NCBI GenBank assembly: GCA_016882195.1
Contig: VGLU01000002.1
Coordinates: 1 to 43,883, forward strand
DNA length: 43,883 nucleotides
Source: Thermoproteota archaeon
Lineage (GTDB): Archaea > Thermoproteota > Methanomethylicia > Methanomethylicales > Methanomethylicaceae
Direction: 5' to 3'
The notes under the pieces are model-generated. The model saw only the letters and a program-made list of their open reading frames with translations, was not told the origin of the DNA and did not search any database. This document shows, in pieces, positions 7,595 through 15,824 of the stretch. The position numbers were made by a program, and so were the translations under genes. Positions within the stretch are counted from its first letter, which is position 1. Every line of letters begins with the position of its first letter.

Positions 7595-8014
7595 TTACTC
7601 TTTCTCCAACAGCGTAGAGAACTTGTAATGATGGTCTTCCTCGTCTTCTAGTATCTCCTTGAATATGAAGGCCGTGGTGACGTCCTTCTCCTGCTTGGCG
7701 ACCTCAATCGTCTCTTTGTACAAGGCGATCGCCTCTTCCTCGGCCTTCTTGTCTATTGCCAGCATCTCTTTTATCGTCTTTCCAAACTTTATTGGCGCCG
7801 GTTTTGTGGTAGGATTCCCGCCCAGGTAGTCTATCCTCTCTGCAATCTTCTCGTAGTGCTTCATCTCTGTTATTGCGATCTCCTCCAGCACCTTTGAGAT
7901 GGACTCGCTGAAGGGCCCCTTGCACATGATATGCTGCCAGATGTACTGTATCGATACCTGGAGTTCCCTAGCGGCACCGGCGTTCAAAAGGTCCATAAGC
8001 TTTTTACTTGCCAT
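7595..8014 (-). CDS. Ferritin-like / bacterioferritin-type diiron protein
   Basis: This 139-residue four-helix protein is probably involved in iron storage or detoxification. Diiron ligand candidates are E17 in helix 1, E50-x-x-H53 (ITEMKHYEK) in helix 2, glutamates around 93 in helix 3, and E-x-x-H at 125-128 (EDEEDHHYKF) in helix 4. The ATG at 8014 is preferred to an ATG 12 codons upstream because GGAGGT lies 7 bases before it. Whether the protein forms a 24-subunit shell or a smaller oligomer is unknown. The gene is monocistronic. Confidence 0.85.
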   Translation of the reverse strand: MASKKLMDLLNAGAARELQVSIQYIWQHIMCKGPFSESISKVLEEIAITEMKHYEKIAERIDYLGGNPTTKPAPIKFGKTIKEMLAIDKKAEEEAIALYKETIEVAKQEKDVTTAFIFKEILEDEEDHHYKFSTLLEKE

Positions 8015-8093
8015 TTTATTTACCTCCAACTTGTGATCTCTTCTTCCCATCCTAATCCAATAAACCTTTAGGTTAAAAATCGCTCCTTGCTGG

Positions 8094-8792
8094 CTATACG
8101 CCCCTCAATAGGATCAGGGTAATGAGCGAGGTAAAGGTGATCAGGATATTATCATCAATCGGGTTGAACTCGAAGCGTTCTGCTATCGAGGCCACGAACG
8201 CTGCCGCGACGCCAGCCAGGCTGGCATAATAATACCCTATGGGGATGCAAACAAGAACCATTGCGACGTTGCCTATCCAGTGCTTGGTTCGCCTCTTGAA
8301 TATTGCATTCCTTACGATCCCTGTTACAGCATCCCCAAAGGACATGAAAGCCGCCGGTATCACACCGTAAATTGGATCACCAAAAAGGAACCATGCCAGA
8401 CCAATGGCGGCGCCCCAGGCAATGACGAAGTTGACTTCGTACATGTTCTCCTTTACCTGGAACCAATACAGCAATTTATCCATTCTATGGGGCAGATAAG
8501 TTATGAGCGCAATAACTGAGACCAATATCAGCGGTATTGACACCGCCGTGAAGAATACTGGAAAAAGAAGGGTGATCACACCGCCAGCAAAGATGTGAAT
8601 TATCTTTCTATTGTAGTAAGCGGCTACGTAATGTGATAAGTCTCTGCTCCTCAAGAAGTTATACACGTATTTGGTTCCATAGACGATGCCAAGCACGTAG
8701 ACGAACATGATAATTGCGGTTAGCCCTTCCTGCACGGGGTTTGTATGAATAAGGCTCTCAAAATGGAAGCCTAATGTCAATTTTTCGACCAA
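8094..8792 (-). CDS. Dolichol/phytol kinase-like integral membrane protein (SEC59/VTE5 family)
   Basis: This multi-spanning membrane protein has about seven hydrophobic segments. It resembles the SEC59/DGK1/VTE5 family of CTP-dependent lipid kinases, which phosphorylate dolichol, phytol or diacylglycerol. Family-type features are RKIIHIFAGG near residue 65, FGDAVTGIVRN near 155 and the KHWIGNVAM-like segment near 175, where other members have K-x-x-x-G-S. The start is TTG 8792; no in-frame ATG lies upstream. In archaea a dolichol kinase-like enzyme would supply dolichyl phosphate for protein N-glycosylation. It lies on the same strand as, and one tRNA gene away from, the ribophorin I-like gene. 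Confidence 0.75.
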   Translation of the reverse strand: MVEKLTLGFHFESLIHTNPVQEGLTAIIMFVYVLGIVYGTKYVYNFLRSRDLSHYVAAYYNRKIIHIFAGGVITLLFPVFFTAVSIPLILVSVIALITYLPHRMDKLLYWFQVKENMYEVNFVIAWGAAIGLAWFLFGDPIYGVIPAAFMSFGDAVTGIVRNAIFKRRTKHWIGNVAMVLVCIPIGYYYASLAGVAAAFVASIAERFEFNPIDDNILITFTSLITLILLRGV

Positions 8793-8971
8793 CCTTGCGG
8801 GGTTGATTCTCTCATAAAACCTTCCTGTTTATATCGGTTTGGTTATGCATATGGGTAGTTCGAGCGCTTCGGTCGTCATAGCTTTATGATTGCTGCGGCG
8901 GATGCCGGATCATGAATAAGGCCTAATTCACCACCAAAAGATTAAAAACCATGTCGTCCACCAATCTTCTC

Positions 8972-9047
8972 AGCCCGGTGGTGTAGTGGCCAAGCATGGC
9001 GGGCTTTGGCCCCGTCGACAGGAGTTCGAATCTCCTCCGGGCTACCA
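8972..9047 (+). tRNA. tRNA-Gln (anticodon TTG)
   Basis: The acceptor stem is AGCCCGG/CCGGGCT with discriminator A at 9044, and CCA is encoded (9045-9047). The anticodon stem GCGGG/CCCGT closes the loop CTTTGGC, giving anticodon TTG. The T arm GGAG TTCGAAT CTCC is regular. A TATA-like ATTAAAA at 8941-8947 lies about 28 bases upstream. No intron is seen. Confidence 0.95.
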
Positions 9048-9093
9048 TTTTAAGATCCTAAAGTTCAATAAATTCGGGGAGCCTGCCTAGGAA

Positions 9094-10413
9094 TCAACGC
9101 CGCTTACCCTTGGGCGGGATTTTCTTCTTCTTTTCTGAAGGCGGTGAAGGAGCAGGTTTAGTTGGAGATGGAACGACAGGGGATGGAACGACCTCTTTTG
9201 CGCCTTTCTTGAATTTTCTGTAGAGGAGTGCTACGGCTATTACCACCACTACGATGACTATGATCAGAGCAGGACCCATGTAAGAGGCGTATGGTGACGA
9301 GGTGAAGGCCAGACTGAAGGCCTCGTTTGTGTACGGCGTCAGGAAGATGTAGGAGGTGTTTGCAACCAGAGAGCCGCCTTTTTCAGTTATATTACCTCCG
9401 ACCATTTGGGCGTCTGAGCTTCCTGGGGGCATCAGTACTGTCAGGGATACCTGCTTTGCCGGCATATTAAACCACTCAGGCAGAACGTTGCCAGATATGA
9501 CACTCTTTCCGTCCACAATTTGCAGCAGGTTAGACGAAGGGAGGGAGTAGAGCAATGTAAATTCACAATATTCGTTCGGATAGGTCTTTGATCTTATATC
9601 GATCGTGATGGTCTGTCCGGATTGGGTGAACCCCAAATACCCTATGGTATCCATTACCTTCAGATCAGTTGCATCCTTAGGGGCATTTAGTATGACCTTA
9701 GACAATGATGTATAGAGGTCAGAATTCCTTACCTTTATGGTTTCTTCCATCAATATTGCGGATGGAGTGACCTTAATCGTTCTACTGAATGAGTCTGCCT
9801 CGATGAGGGAGTAGTTCCCACTATAATCGACGGCTCCAAACGATGCATTGCCAGGCGTAAGTTGCTTTGAGCCGCTGATGAGTGTTCTCTCACCGGATGT
9901 TGAATTTGAGAGGTAACTTTCATCATAATTGAGCAACTGTGCGCCGAGTGGCAGGTATACAGATGTCGACGCAGAGGAGGAGCTATCAACTATTGGGAAG
10001 AAGTTGACGTAAGTCGTGAAGTTGTCATAATAGTAAGCCATTCCGTGGTAGACCGTCAGTAGTTTGAAGCTGTTGACATCGGTGGTATTTACGTTTACCG
10101 TATAGATTTTGCCTGTCGAGTCCCAGTATGCCCTAGTCTTTAGGGTTTGATTCTGAGGACCATAGGCATACACCGCATAGACGTTCAACGCATCTAGCAG
10201 CTTGAAAGAAACGTTAAAGCTCCCAGTGGGTGGTAGAAGAGAAAACTCGTCAATGTAAACCTGATAGGATGGTTCTAAATAGACGGTTCTAGAGCATACA
10301 GACTCCAAAGGCACGATTACATTGATGTCTTGCGCAAGCTGGCTATTGACGACTTGCATAGAGCATGCTATCAACAGTAAAAGGAACACTCCAGTGATAT
10401 GCGAGTACCGCAA
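9094..10413 (-). CDS. Secreted type I membrane glycoprotein, ribophorin I (OST1)-like
   Basis: The 439-residue protein has a signal peptide (1-24), a large extracellular part, one membrane helix (about 379-398) and a 40-residue cytoplasmic tail rich in K and P. Nine N-x-S/T sequons occur in the outer part (N67, 88, 109, 131, 170, 189, 200, 341, 352). Several segments align with eukaryotic ribophorin I as I remember it: SFSRTIKVTP...LMEETIKVRN (208-230), KVILNAPKDATDLKVMDTIG (239-258), IDIRSKTYPN...LLYSLPS (271-293) and VSLTVLMPPG (322-331). Ribophorin I is a substrate-holding subunit of oligosaccharyltransferase. The start is TTG 10413 with GGTGG upstream. The homology is a judgement by eye; an S-layer-related or unknown exported protein is the alternative. 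Confidence 0.55.
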   Translation of the reverse strand: MRYSHITGVFLLLLIACSMQVVNSQLAQDINVIVPLESVCSRTVYLEPSYQVYIDEFSLLPPTGSFNVSFKLLDALNVYAVYAYGPQNQTLKTRAYWDSTGKIYTVNVNTTDVNSFKLLTVYHGMAYYYDNFTTYVNFFPIVDSSSSASTSVYLPLGAQLLNYDESYLSNSTSGERTLISGSKQLTPGNASFGAVDYSGNYSLIEADSFSRTIKVTPSAILMEETIKVRNSDLYTSLSKVILNAPKDATDLKVMDTIGYLGFTQSGQTITIDIRSKTYPNEYCEFTLLYSLPSSNLLQIVDGKSVISGNVLPEWFNMPAKQVSLTVLMPPGSSDAQMVGGNITEKGGSLVANTSYIFLTPYTNEAFSLAFTSSPYASYMGPALIIVIVVVVIAVALLYRKFKKGAKEVVPSPVVPSPTKPAPSPPSEKKKKIPPKGKRR

Positions 10414-10481
10414 ATTCGACGCCCACCTAAGATGGAATTACTTATTTAACAAGCCCTAATATTAATATAGAGGTCATAAGC

Positions 10482-11852
10482 TTGCTGAAAAGCCACCCCT
10501 ACATCCCAAACGCCTCCTCCGCGCTCGAAGAGATGCTCAGAGACGTAGGGGTCAGCGACGTAGAAGAACTATTCAAAGATTTGCCAAAGCTCCCTTTTGA
10601 GATTAAAGAAATACCCAAGGAGCCGATGGACGAACTCTCGGTAGAGAGGGAGGTAATGGGGGGTCTGTCCAAGAACGTCGTTTTCCGCAACAGGTGTTTC
10701 GTGGGGGGCGGTCCGTGGTTTCACCACATTCCGAGCGTCATTAAGCATATAATATCGCGTGGGGAGTTCCTAACCTCATATACGCCTTACCAAGCAGAGG
10801 TGAGCCAAGGGGTCTTGCAGTCGCTCTTTGAGTTCCAGAGCATGATCTGCGAACTGTACGATATGGAGGTTGCCAATGCCTCAATGTACGACCTGCCTAC
10901 TTCGATAGGCGAGGCGACGCTGCTATGTTCGAGGGTCACTGGAAGGAGGAAGGTCATAATCCCGAGCTCGCTGCCAAGGGAGAGGAAGAGCGTCATTGCC
11001 AATTACACCCAGCCACAAGGACTTTTGGTCAAGGAGACCCCCTATTCCACAGAGGACGGATGTTTAGACCAAGAGCGCCTTAAGGGGTTGATGGACAGCG
11101 ATGTTGCCTGCGTCTATGCTGAGAGTCCTTCATATTTCGGTATCGTTGATGAAGGCATAAAGGCAGCCGTGGATGCGGCGCATGACTTTGGAGCGCTTGC
11201 CGTGGTGGGGTCCGACCCACTTTCGCTAGGGGTTTTCAAGCCGCCCGGAGAGTTTGGCGCAGACATTGCCGTTGGAGACGGGCAACCGTTAGGAATATCG
11301 CCCGGACTGGGCGGGAACAGTTTAGGCATTATGGCTTGCCGGGACGATCCGAGGATCATAAGGCAGATGCCTGGCAGGATCGTCGGTCTGACACAGACCA
11401 AAGATGGCACTAAACGAGGGTTTGTGTTGGCGCTTTCCACAAGAGAACAGCACATAAGGAGGGAGAAGGCGACCTCGAACATCTGCACAAACGAGACCCT
11501 CCTCGCCTTGGCGGCCACCGTTTACATGTCCCTGATGGGGCGCGATGGAATGGTGAGGGTGGCAAGGACTATTTTGGGTAATACGAAATATACCATCGAT
11601 AAGTTGAAGAGGGCAGGGCTGGCGGCACCCGTCTTCAGGGGGACAAACTTCCGAGATTTTGCGGTATCGTTGAAAAATGTAGACGAAATAAACAAGAGGC
11701 TGCTGAAGAGGAGGCTTGTGGGTGGGAGAGATCTCTCAAAGGACTTCCCAGACCTGAAGGGTGTTGGGCTGTTTGCAGTAACAGAGATCCACACCAGAGA
11801 AGAGATAGATGTGTTGGTGTCGGCGCTACGTGAAATTGCCAGAGGGACCTAG
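10482..11852 (+). CDS. gcvPA: Glycine dehydrogenase (decarboxylating) subunit 1
   Basis: This is the N-terminal half of the split glycine cleavage P protein. Together with subunit 2 it decarboxylates glycine on a pyridoxal phosphate cofactor and hands the aminomethyl group to lipoylated H protein. Family segments include YIPNASSALEEMLRDVGV, GGGPWFHHIPSV, FLTSYTPYQAEVSQG, LPTSIGEATLL and DGQPLGISPGLGG. Length (456 residues) is standard. The start is TTG 10482, with GAGGT 7 bases before it and no better upstream codon. The stop lies one base before the subunit 2 ATG, so they form an operon. The T and H proteins of the system are not in this window. Confidence 0.95.
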   Translation: MLKSHPYIPNASSALEEMLRDVGVSDVEELFKDLPKLPFEIKEIPKEPMDELSVEREVMGGLSKNVVFRNRCFVGGGPWFHHIPSVIKHIISRGEFLTSYTPYQAEVSQGVLQSLFEFQSMICELYDMEVANASMYDLPTSIGEATLLCSRVTGRRKVIIPSSLPRERKSVIANYTQPQGLLVKETPYSTEDGCLDQERLKGLMDSDVACVYAESPSYFGIVDEGIKAAVDAAHDFGALAVVGSDPLSLGVFKPPGEFGADIAVGDGQPLGISPGLGGNSLGIMACRDDPRIIRQMPGRIVGLTQTKDGTKRGFVLALSTREQHIRREKATSNICTNETLLALAATVYMSLMGRDGMVRVARTILGNTKYTIDKLKRAGLAAPVFRGTNFRDFAVSLKNVDEINKRLLKRRLVGGRDLSKDFPDLKGVGLFAVTEIHTREEIDVLVSALREIARGT

Positions 11853-11853
11853 G

Positions 11854-13374
11854 ATGTTCAGACAGGCCTGCTTTGATGAGCCCTTGATCTTTGAGATGAG
11901 CAGAGAGGGCAAAGTTGGAGTTCTAATAAAGGATGATCCCATGAGCGCCAAAACGGATGTGAGGAAAGGAGGCATCGCAGAAATTCCGAGCGGGGTTCTC
12001 AGAGGCAAACTTAACTTGCCAGAGGTCTCGCAAATCGAGGTCGTGAGACACTTCACCCGCCTCTCACAGATGAACTGGGGGATCGATCTAGGACCATATC
12101 CGCTTGGTTCCTGTACAATGAAGTACAACCCAAGAGTGAACGAGGACCTGGCATGGCTGGATGAGGTGCAGCAGATCCACCCGGAACAGGGGCTGGATAG
12201 CATACAGGGCGCCCTCGAGTTGCTTTATCGCCTGGACAGGATGCTCTCTTCGATAACGGGGATGCACAAGTTCACCCTACAGCCCGCAGCAGGAGCACAG
12301 GGGGAACTTACAGGCTGCCTGATCATGAGGAAGTACCATGAGAGGAAGGGAGATAGGCGGGACGAAATAATCGTTCCGGATTCCGCTCATGGAACAAACC
12401 CCGCGAGCGCGGCTATGGCAGGGTTCAAGGTAGTCGAGGTTCGAACAGGAGAGGACGGATGCATTGATTTGGAGCTGTTGAAGGGGGCGGTGACGAATAG
12501 GACGGTGGGACTCATGATGACAAACCCCAACACCCTAGGGATCTTTGAGAAGAGGGTATGCGAGATAGCAGAGGTCGTGCATGATGCGGGAGGGCTGATG
12601 TATTATGACGGGGCGAACCTTCAGGGCATTATCGGTAGGGCGAGACCTGGCGACCTTGGCTTCGATATAGTGCACCTGAACCTGCACAAGACCTTCTCGA
12701 CACCGCACGGCGGAGGGGGACCAGGATCTGGCCCAGTCGGCGTTAAGGAGCACCTGAAGGATTTCTTGCCGGTGCCTACCATCATCCATAAGGACGGGGG
12801 ATACCAGCTCGATTGGGGCAAGCCAGAGAGCATAGGGAAGATAAGGGGCGGCTATGGCAGCTTCCCCATTCTTGTAAGGGCCTATGCTTACCTCTTATCG
12901 ATGGGCTCGGAGGGCTTGAGACTCTCATGTGATATTGCAGTTCTCAATACTAATCACTTCGCAAAGAAGGTTTCAGGAATAAAGGGATTCGCCATACCCT
13001 TTGGTGGGGCATTCAGGAAACATGAAGTTGTTGTGAGTGCAGAAGAGATGACGAAAGAGACGGGCGTGACCGCGTTGGATGTGGCGAAGGCACTGTTGGA
13101 CAGAGGGCTCCATTCCCCTACCATTTACTTCCCCCTGATAGTGAAGGAGGCGCTCATGTTCGAGTTCACCGAGACTGAGACGAAGGAGAGTATCGACGCC
13201 TACGTTGAGGCCCTCAGGGAGATCTCCGAGAGGGCATATACAGACCCGGGCATATTGAGGGGGGCACCGACGAACGCATCCGTGGGAAGGCTAGACGAAG
13301 TGTTAGCGAACCACCCCCGCACGATGTGCCTTAGCTACAGGATGCTTTCGAAGAGGGGCAAGATGCAGGCATAG
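11854..13374 (+). CDS. gcvPB: Glycine dehydrogenase (decarboxylating) subunit 2
   Basis: This is the C-terminal half of the P protein and carries the pyridoxal phosphate lysine in HLNLHKTFSTPHGGGGPG (lysine near residue 274). Other family segments are DLGPYPLGSCTMKYNPR, PAAGAQGELTG, DSAHGTNPASAAM and YYDGANLQGI. The ATG at 11854 (506 residues) is preferred to a longer in-frame opening at 11809 that would overlap subunit 1 by 44 bases; GAGGGACC lies upstream. It is cotranscribed with gcvPA and followed by a T-rich stretch at about 13402-13407. Confidence 0.95.
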   Translation: MFRQACFDEPLIFEMSREGKVGVLIKDDPMSAKTDVRKGGIAEIPSGVLRGKLNLPEVSQIEVVRHFTRLSQMNWGIDLGPYPLGSCTMKYNPRVNEDLAWLDEVQQIHPEQGLDSIQGALELLYRLDRMLSSITGMHKFTLQPAAGAQGELTGCLIMRKYHERKGDRRDEIIVPDSAHGTNPASAAMAGFKVVEVRTGEDGCIDLELLKGAVTNRTVGLMMTNPNTLGIFEKRVCEIAEVVHDAGGLMYYDGANLQGIIGRARPGDLGFDIVHLNLHKTFSTPHGGGGPGSGPVGVKEHLKDFLPVPTIIHKDGGYQLDWGKPESIGKIRGGYGSFPILVRAYAYLLSMGSEGLRLSCDIAVLNTNHFAKKVSGIKGFAIPFGGAFRKHEVVVSAEEMTKETGVTALDVAKALLDRGLHSPTIYFPLIVKEALMFEFTETETKESIDAYVEALREISERAYTDPGILRGAPTNASVGRLDEVLANHPRTMCLSYRMLSKRGKMQA

Positions 13375-13471
13375 CCACGGCAACAAGGGTGCGCACCGCG
13401 TTTTTATACTCACATAATTCAAGTTTTTGCTTCATTGTTTTTAGACAAGAAATGTAAATAATTAATAAAAC

Positions 13472-13484
13472 TATTTTATATATG
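13472..13484 (+). promoter_or_regulatory. Candidate TATA box for the antiporter cluster
   Basis: TATTTTATATATG sits in a 100-base AT-rich island between gcvPB and the antiporter genes. It predicts transcription start near 13505, which would leave a leader of almost 400 bases before the first antiporter gene. A second AT-rich element, TTTTAAGTAAAAATAAAAC (13501-13519), could serve instead. Confidence 0.5.
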
Positions 13485-13504
13485 CTACTTATAGCAATAC
13501 TTTT

Positions 13505-13891
13505 AAGTAAAAATAAAACATCAGATTAGCAAAGGTGGAGAAGACTTGGGCCTGCTTTTGCCTCAATTTTGCGCCGGTGCCGGAGTTCAATTTTGTTACT
13601 GGGCCCGCCGATGGCAAGTACTTCGTCAGGCATTCATACGGGTCGCGGGGAGGCGAACGGGTGTCTGGGGAGGAGGGAGTGACTGGGAGCTTGTCAGGGA
13701 GTAGTGTTGTTTTAAACTGCGATCTCGATACATTGTTCCGAAGGCATGATTTTCTAACTCAGATTAATAGCAAGTACGCAGAGGGGGGCGACGGGCTCGA
13801 GGGCGCGAGCCCCCTAAGCATTAAACAAGAGGTTTGGCGCAGGCTCAGAACTGCGACCTGCGCCTCTTGAGATTCAGGGGAGGGAGGCGCT
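13505..13891 (+). other. Long structured leader upstream of the antiporter cluster
   Basis: Almost 400 bases separate the AT-rich promoter island from the first antiporter gene, in a window where gaps are usually under 100 bases. Two perfect GC-rich hairpins are visible: GGGCTCG/CGAGCCC with a 6-base loop (13793-13812) and GGCGCAGG/CCTGCGCC with a 13-base loop (13836-13864). The second ends 18 bases before a Shine-Dalgarno-like GGGAGG (13882-13887). An open frame of 111 codons from GTG 13535 crosses the region, but its composition is not protein-like. It could be a regulatory 5' leader or a small RNA. I do not recognise a known riboswitch. Confidence 0.45.
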
Positions 13892-13921
13892 CTGGAACCA
13901 TCGTTCATATGGCTCGCCATC

Positions 13922-15823
13922 TTGGCTCCTGCAACAGCGGGCTTGATGTCATTTCTTCTTCGCAAGAGGGCAGTCTATCTAGCCACCTCCGCCTCCCTTG
14001 CCTCCCTTTTGCTGATAACGTACAACGCAGACGCGCTCTTCGGAGGGAGGGCGGTCCATGCGGAATGCTTCACGTGGTGGCCGATGCCAGCCTATAGGCT
14101 CTCGTTCGGGATTGTGGTCGATCCGCTGAGCATACTGATGGGCGCCATCGTCTCGTTCATATCCACACTGGTCTTCATTTATTCTATCAACTACATGGCC
14201 GGCAAGGAGGGTAACGAGCGGTTCTGGTTCTTCATGAGCTGCTTCGAGGCCAGCATGCTACTACTCGTATTCTCGGACAACCTGATAATGTCGCTGATAG
14301 GATGGGAAGCGGTGGGGCTCTGCAGCTTCTTCTTGATAGGGCACTACTACAACGACAGGAGGGACAAGTGGCTGGGCGGGCCGGAGGGCGAGGCCCCGTT
14401 CGCTAAGCCATCCTTCTGCGGCCTAAAGGCGCTCATCACCACCGGGCTCGCGGACGCGTTTATGCTGGTGGGCATAATGATCATATTCTCACTGTATGGC
14501 ACCTTCAGTTTCCTTGAGCTCCAAGAGGCGGCCGCCTCGCGCGCAGTGAACCCCACTCTTCTGCTGCTGGCCTCAATCCTGATAATAATGGGGCCGCTGG
14601 GGAAGTCCGCCCAGTTCCCCTTCCACGAGTGGCTTCCGGAGGCGATGGCGGGGCCGACCCCCGTAAGCGCCCTGCTCCACTCTGCAACCATGGTCAAGGC
14701 AGGGGTCTATCTGGTCGCGAGGCTGATGCCGTTCTACTGCGCCCTTGCGCCGGCTTATCCCCTCGCCTCCCAAGCCTTCTTTGCGACAGCTACGATCTTC
14801 GGGCTACTGACCGTGATAATCGGCTCTATCTACGGCACCCTCGCGATAGAGGCGAAGAAGATCCTGGCCTACTCGACAGTCTCGCAGCTCGGATACATGT
14901 TTGTGGCGCTGGGCATAGCAGGGATCTCTGGCAACCCGCTGCTCGGGTTCGCGGCCGCCCTCTTCCACCTCTTTGCCCATTCGCTCTTCAAGGCATCCCT
15001 CTTCCTGAATGCCGGAATAGTCACCCATGAAACTCACACGATATACGTGACCCGTATGGGTGGGCTCAGGAGGGTCCTGCCCAAGACATTCTTGGCGATG
15101 AGCCTGGCCGCGATGAGCTTGGCTGGTCTGCCCCCCTTCATAGGCTTCTGGAGCAAGGACGCCATACTGTCCTCGATCTACCCCGTGAGCGTGTTGGTCG
15201 CGGTGGCGGCAGTTTCCGCAGCCGCCTTGACGGCGTTTTACTCGTTGCGGCTGGTATCGCTTATCTTTCTCGGGAAGCCGAAGAGCGGGGCAGTGAAGGG
15301 GCACGAGTCGATCATTATGGTCGGTCCGGCGATGCTCTTGGCTTCGCTGACGCTGATATTCGGGCTTGCCGGGCCCTACATCGAGTCCCTGTTCCACGGG
15401 GTCTTCCACCCGACCTTCGAGTACGCAACGGTCTACGAGGGGATGGTGATCCCGGCTCTGGCATCATCCGCGCTCTCATTGGGGCTGGGGATGGGGGCCG
15501 CGTACATGCTCTACTTCAGGAGGAGCGCCGCGTTCGAAGGGGGCGCAAGGTCACTCAAACCTTTGCGCGACTTTCTGTGGGGGAGGCCGGTCGACAAACT
15601 CTACAACCTGATCGTCTCTGGCACGTTCAGGGTATCGGGAGGCTTCTACTCGTTCGAGATGGCGCTGGACAGGGCGACGGTCGTGTTCGCCTCCGATACG
15701 CTGAGGCTGGCGACGATCATGCGGAGGATACAGAGCGGCGACCTCAACCTCTATCTGGGGATCGCAGGCTTGGTTCTGCTCCTCCTGCTGCTTGCACTCA
15801 TGGCTATGGGAGGCAGGATATGA
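13922..15823 (+). CDS. NuoL/MrpA-like antiporter subunit
   Basis: This is a large multi-spanning proton- or sodium-translocating subunit related to complex I NuoL and the N-terminal part of MrpA. The three charged residues of the translocation path are present: E129 in SLIGWEAVGL (helix 5), K228 in GPLGKSAQFPF (helix 7) and K259 in HSATMVKAGVY (helix 8). The C-terminal part after residue 460 holds a further helix pair, as in NuoL. TTG 13922 is the first standard start, but it cuts into the first membrane helix. The same frame is open upstream to 13871 and contains CTG 13892 behind GGGAGG, which would restore a complete helix. It leads the nine-gene GC-rich cluster. Confidence 0.9.
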   Translation: MAPATAGLMSFLLRKRAVYLATSASLASLLLITYNADALFGGRAVHAECFTWWPMPAYRLSFGIVVDPLSILMGAIVSFISTLVFIYSINYMAGKEGNERFWFFMSCFEASMLLLVFSDNLIMSLIGWEAVGLCSFFLIGHYYNDRRDKWLGGPEGEAPFAKPSFCGLKALITTGLADAFMLVGIMIIFSLYGTFSFLELQEAAASRAVNPTLLLLASILIIMGPLGKSAQFPFHEWLPEAMAGPTPVSALLHSATMVKAGVYLVARLMPFYCALAPAYPLASQAFFATATIFGLLTVIIGSIYGTLAIEAKKILAYSTVSQLGYMFVALGIAGISGNPLLGFAAALFHLFAHSLFKASLFLNAGIVTHETHTIYVTRMGGLRRVLPKTFLAMSLAAMSLAGLPPFIGFWSKDAILSSIYPVSVLVAVAAVSAAALTAFYSLRLVSLIFLGKPKSGAVKGHESIIMVGPAMLLASLTLIFGLAGPYIESLFHGVFHPTFEYATVYEGMVIPALASSALSLGLGMGAAYMLYFRRSAAFEGGARSLKPLRDFLWGRPVDKLYNLIVSGTFRVSGGFYSFEMALDRATVVFASDTLRLATIMRRIQSGDLNLYLGIAGLVLLLLLLALMAMGGRI

Positions 15824-15824
15824 C

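Noticed and set aside
13535-13870. Open frame of 111 codons starting with GTG in the antiporter leader
   Set aside because: It has an unbalanced composition, no hydrophobic core pattern and no recognisable family, and two perfect hairpins lie in it. It is better explained as structured leader RNA.
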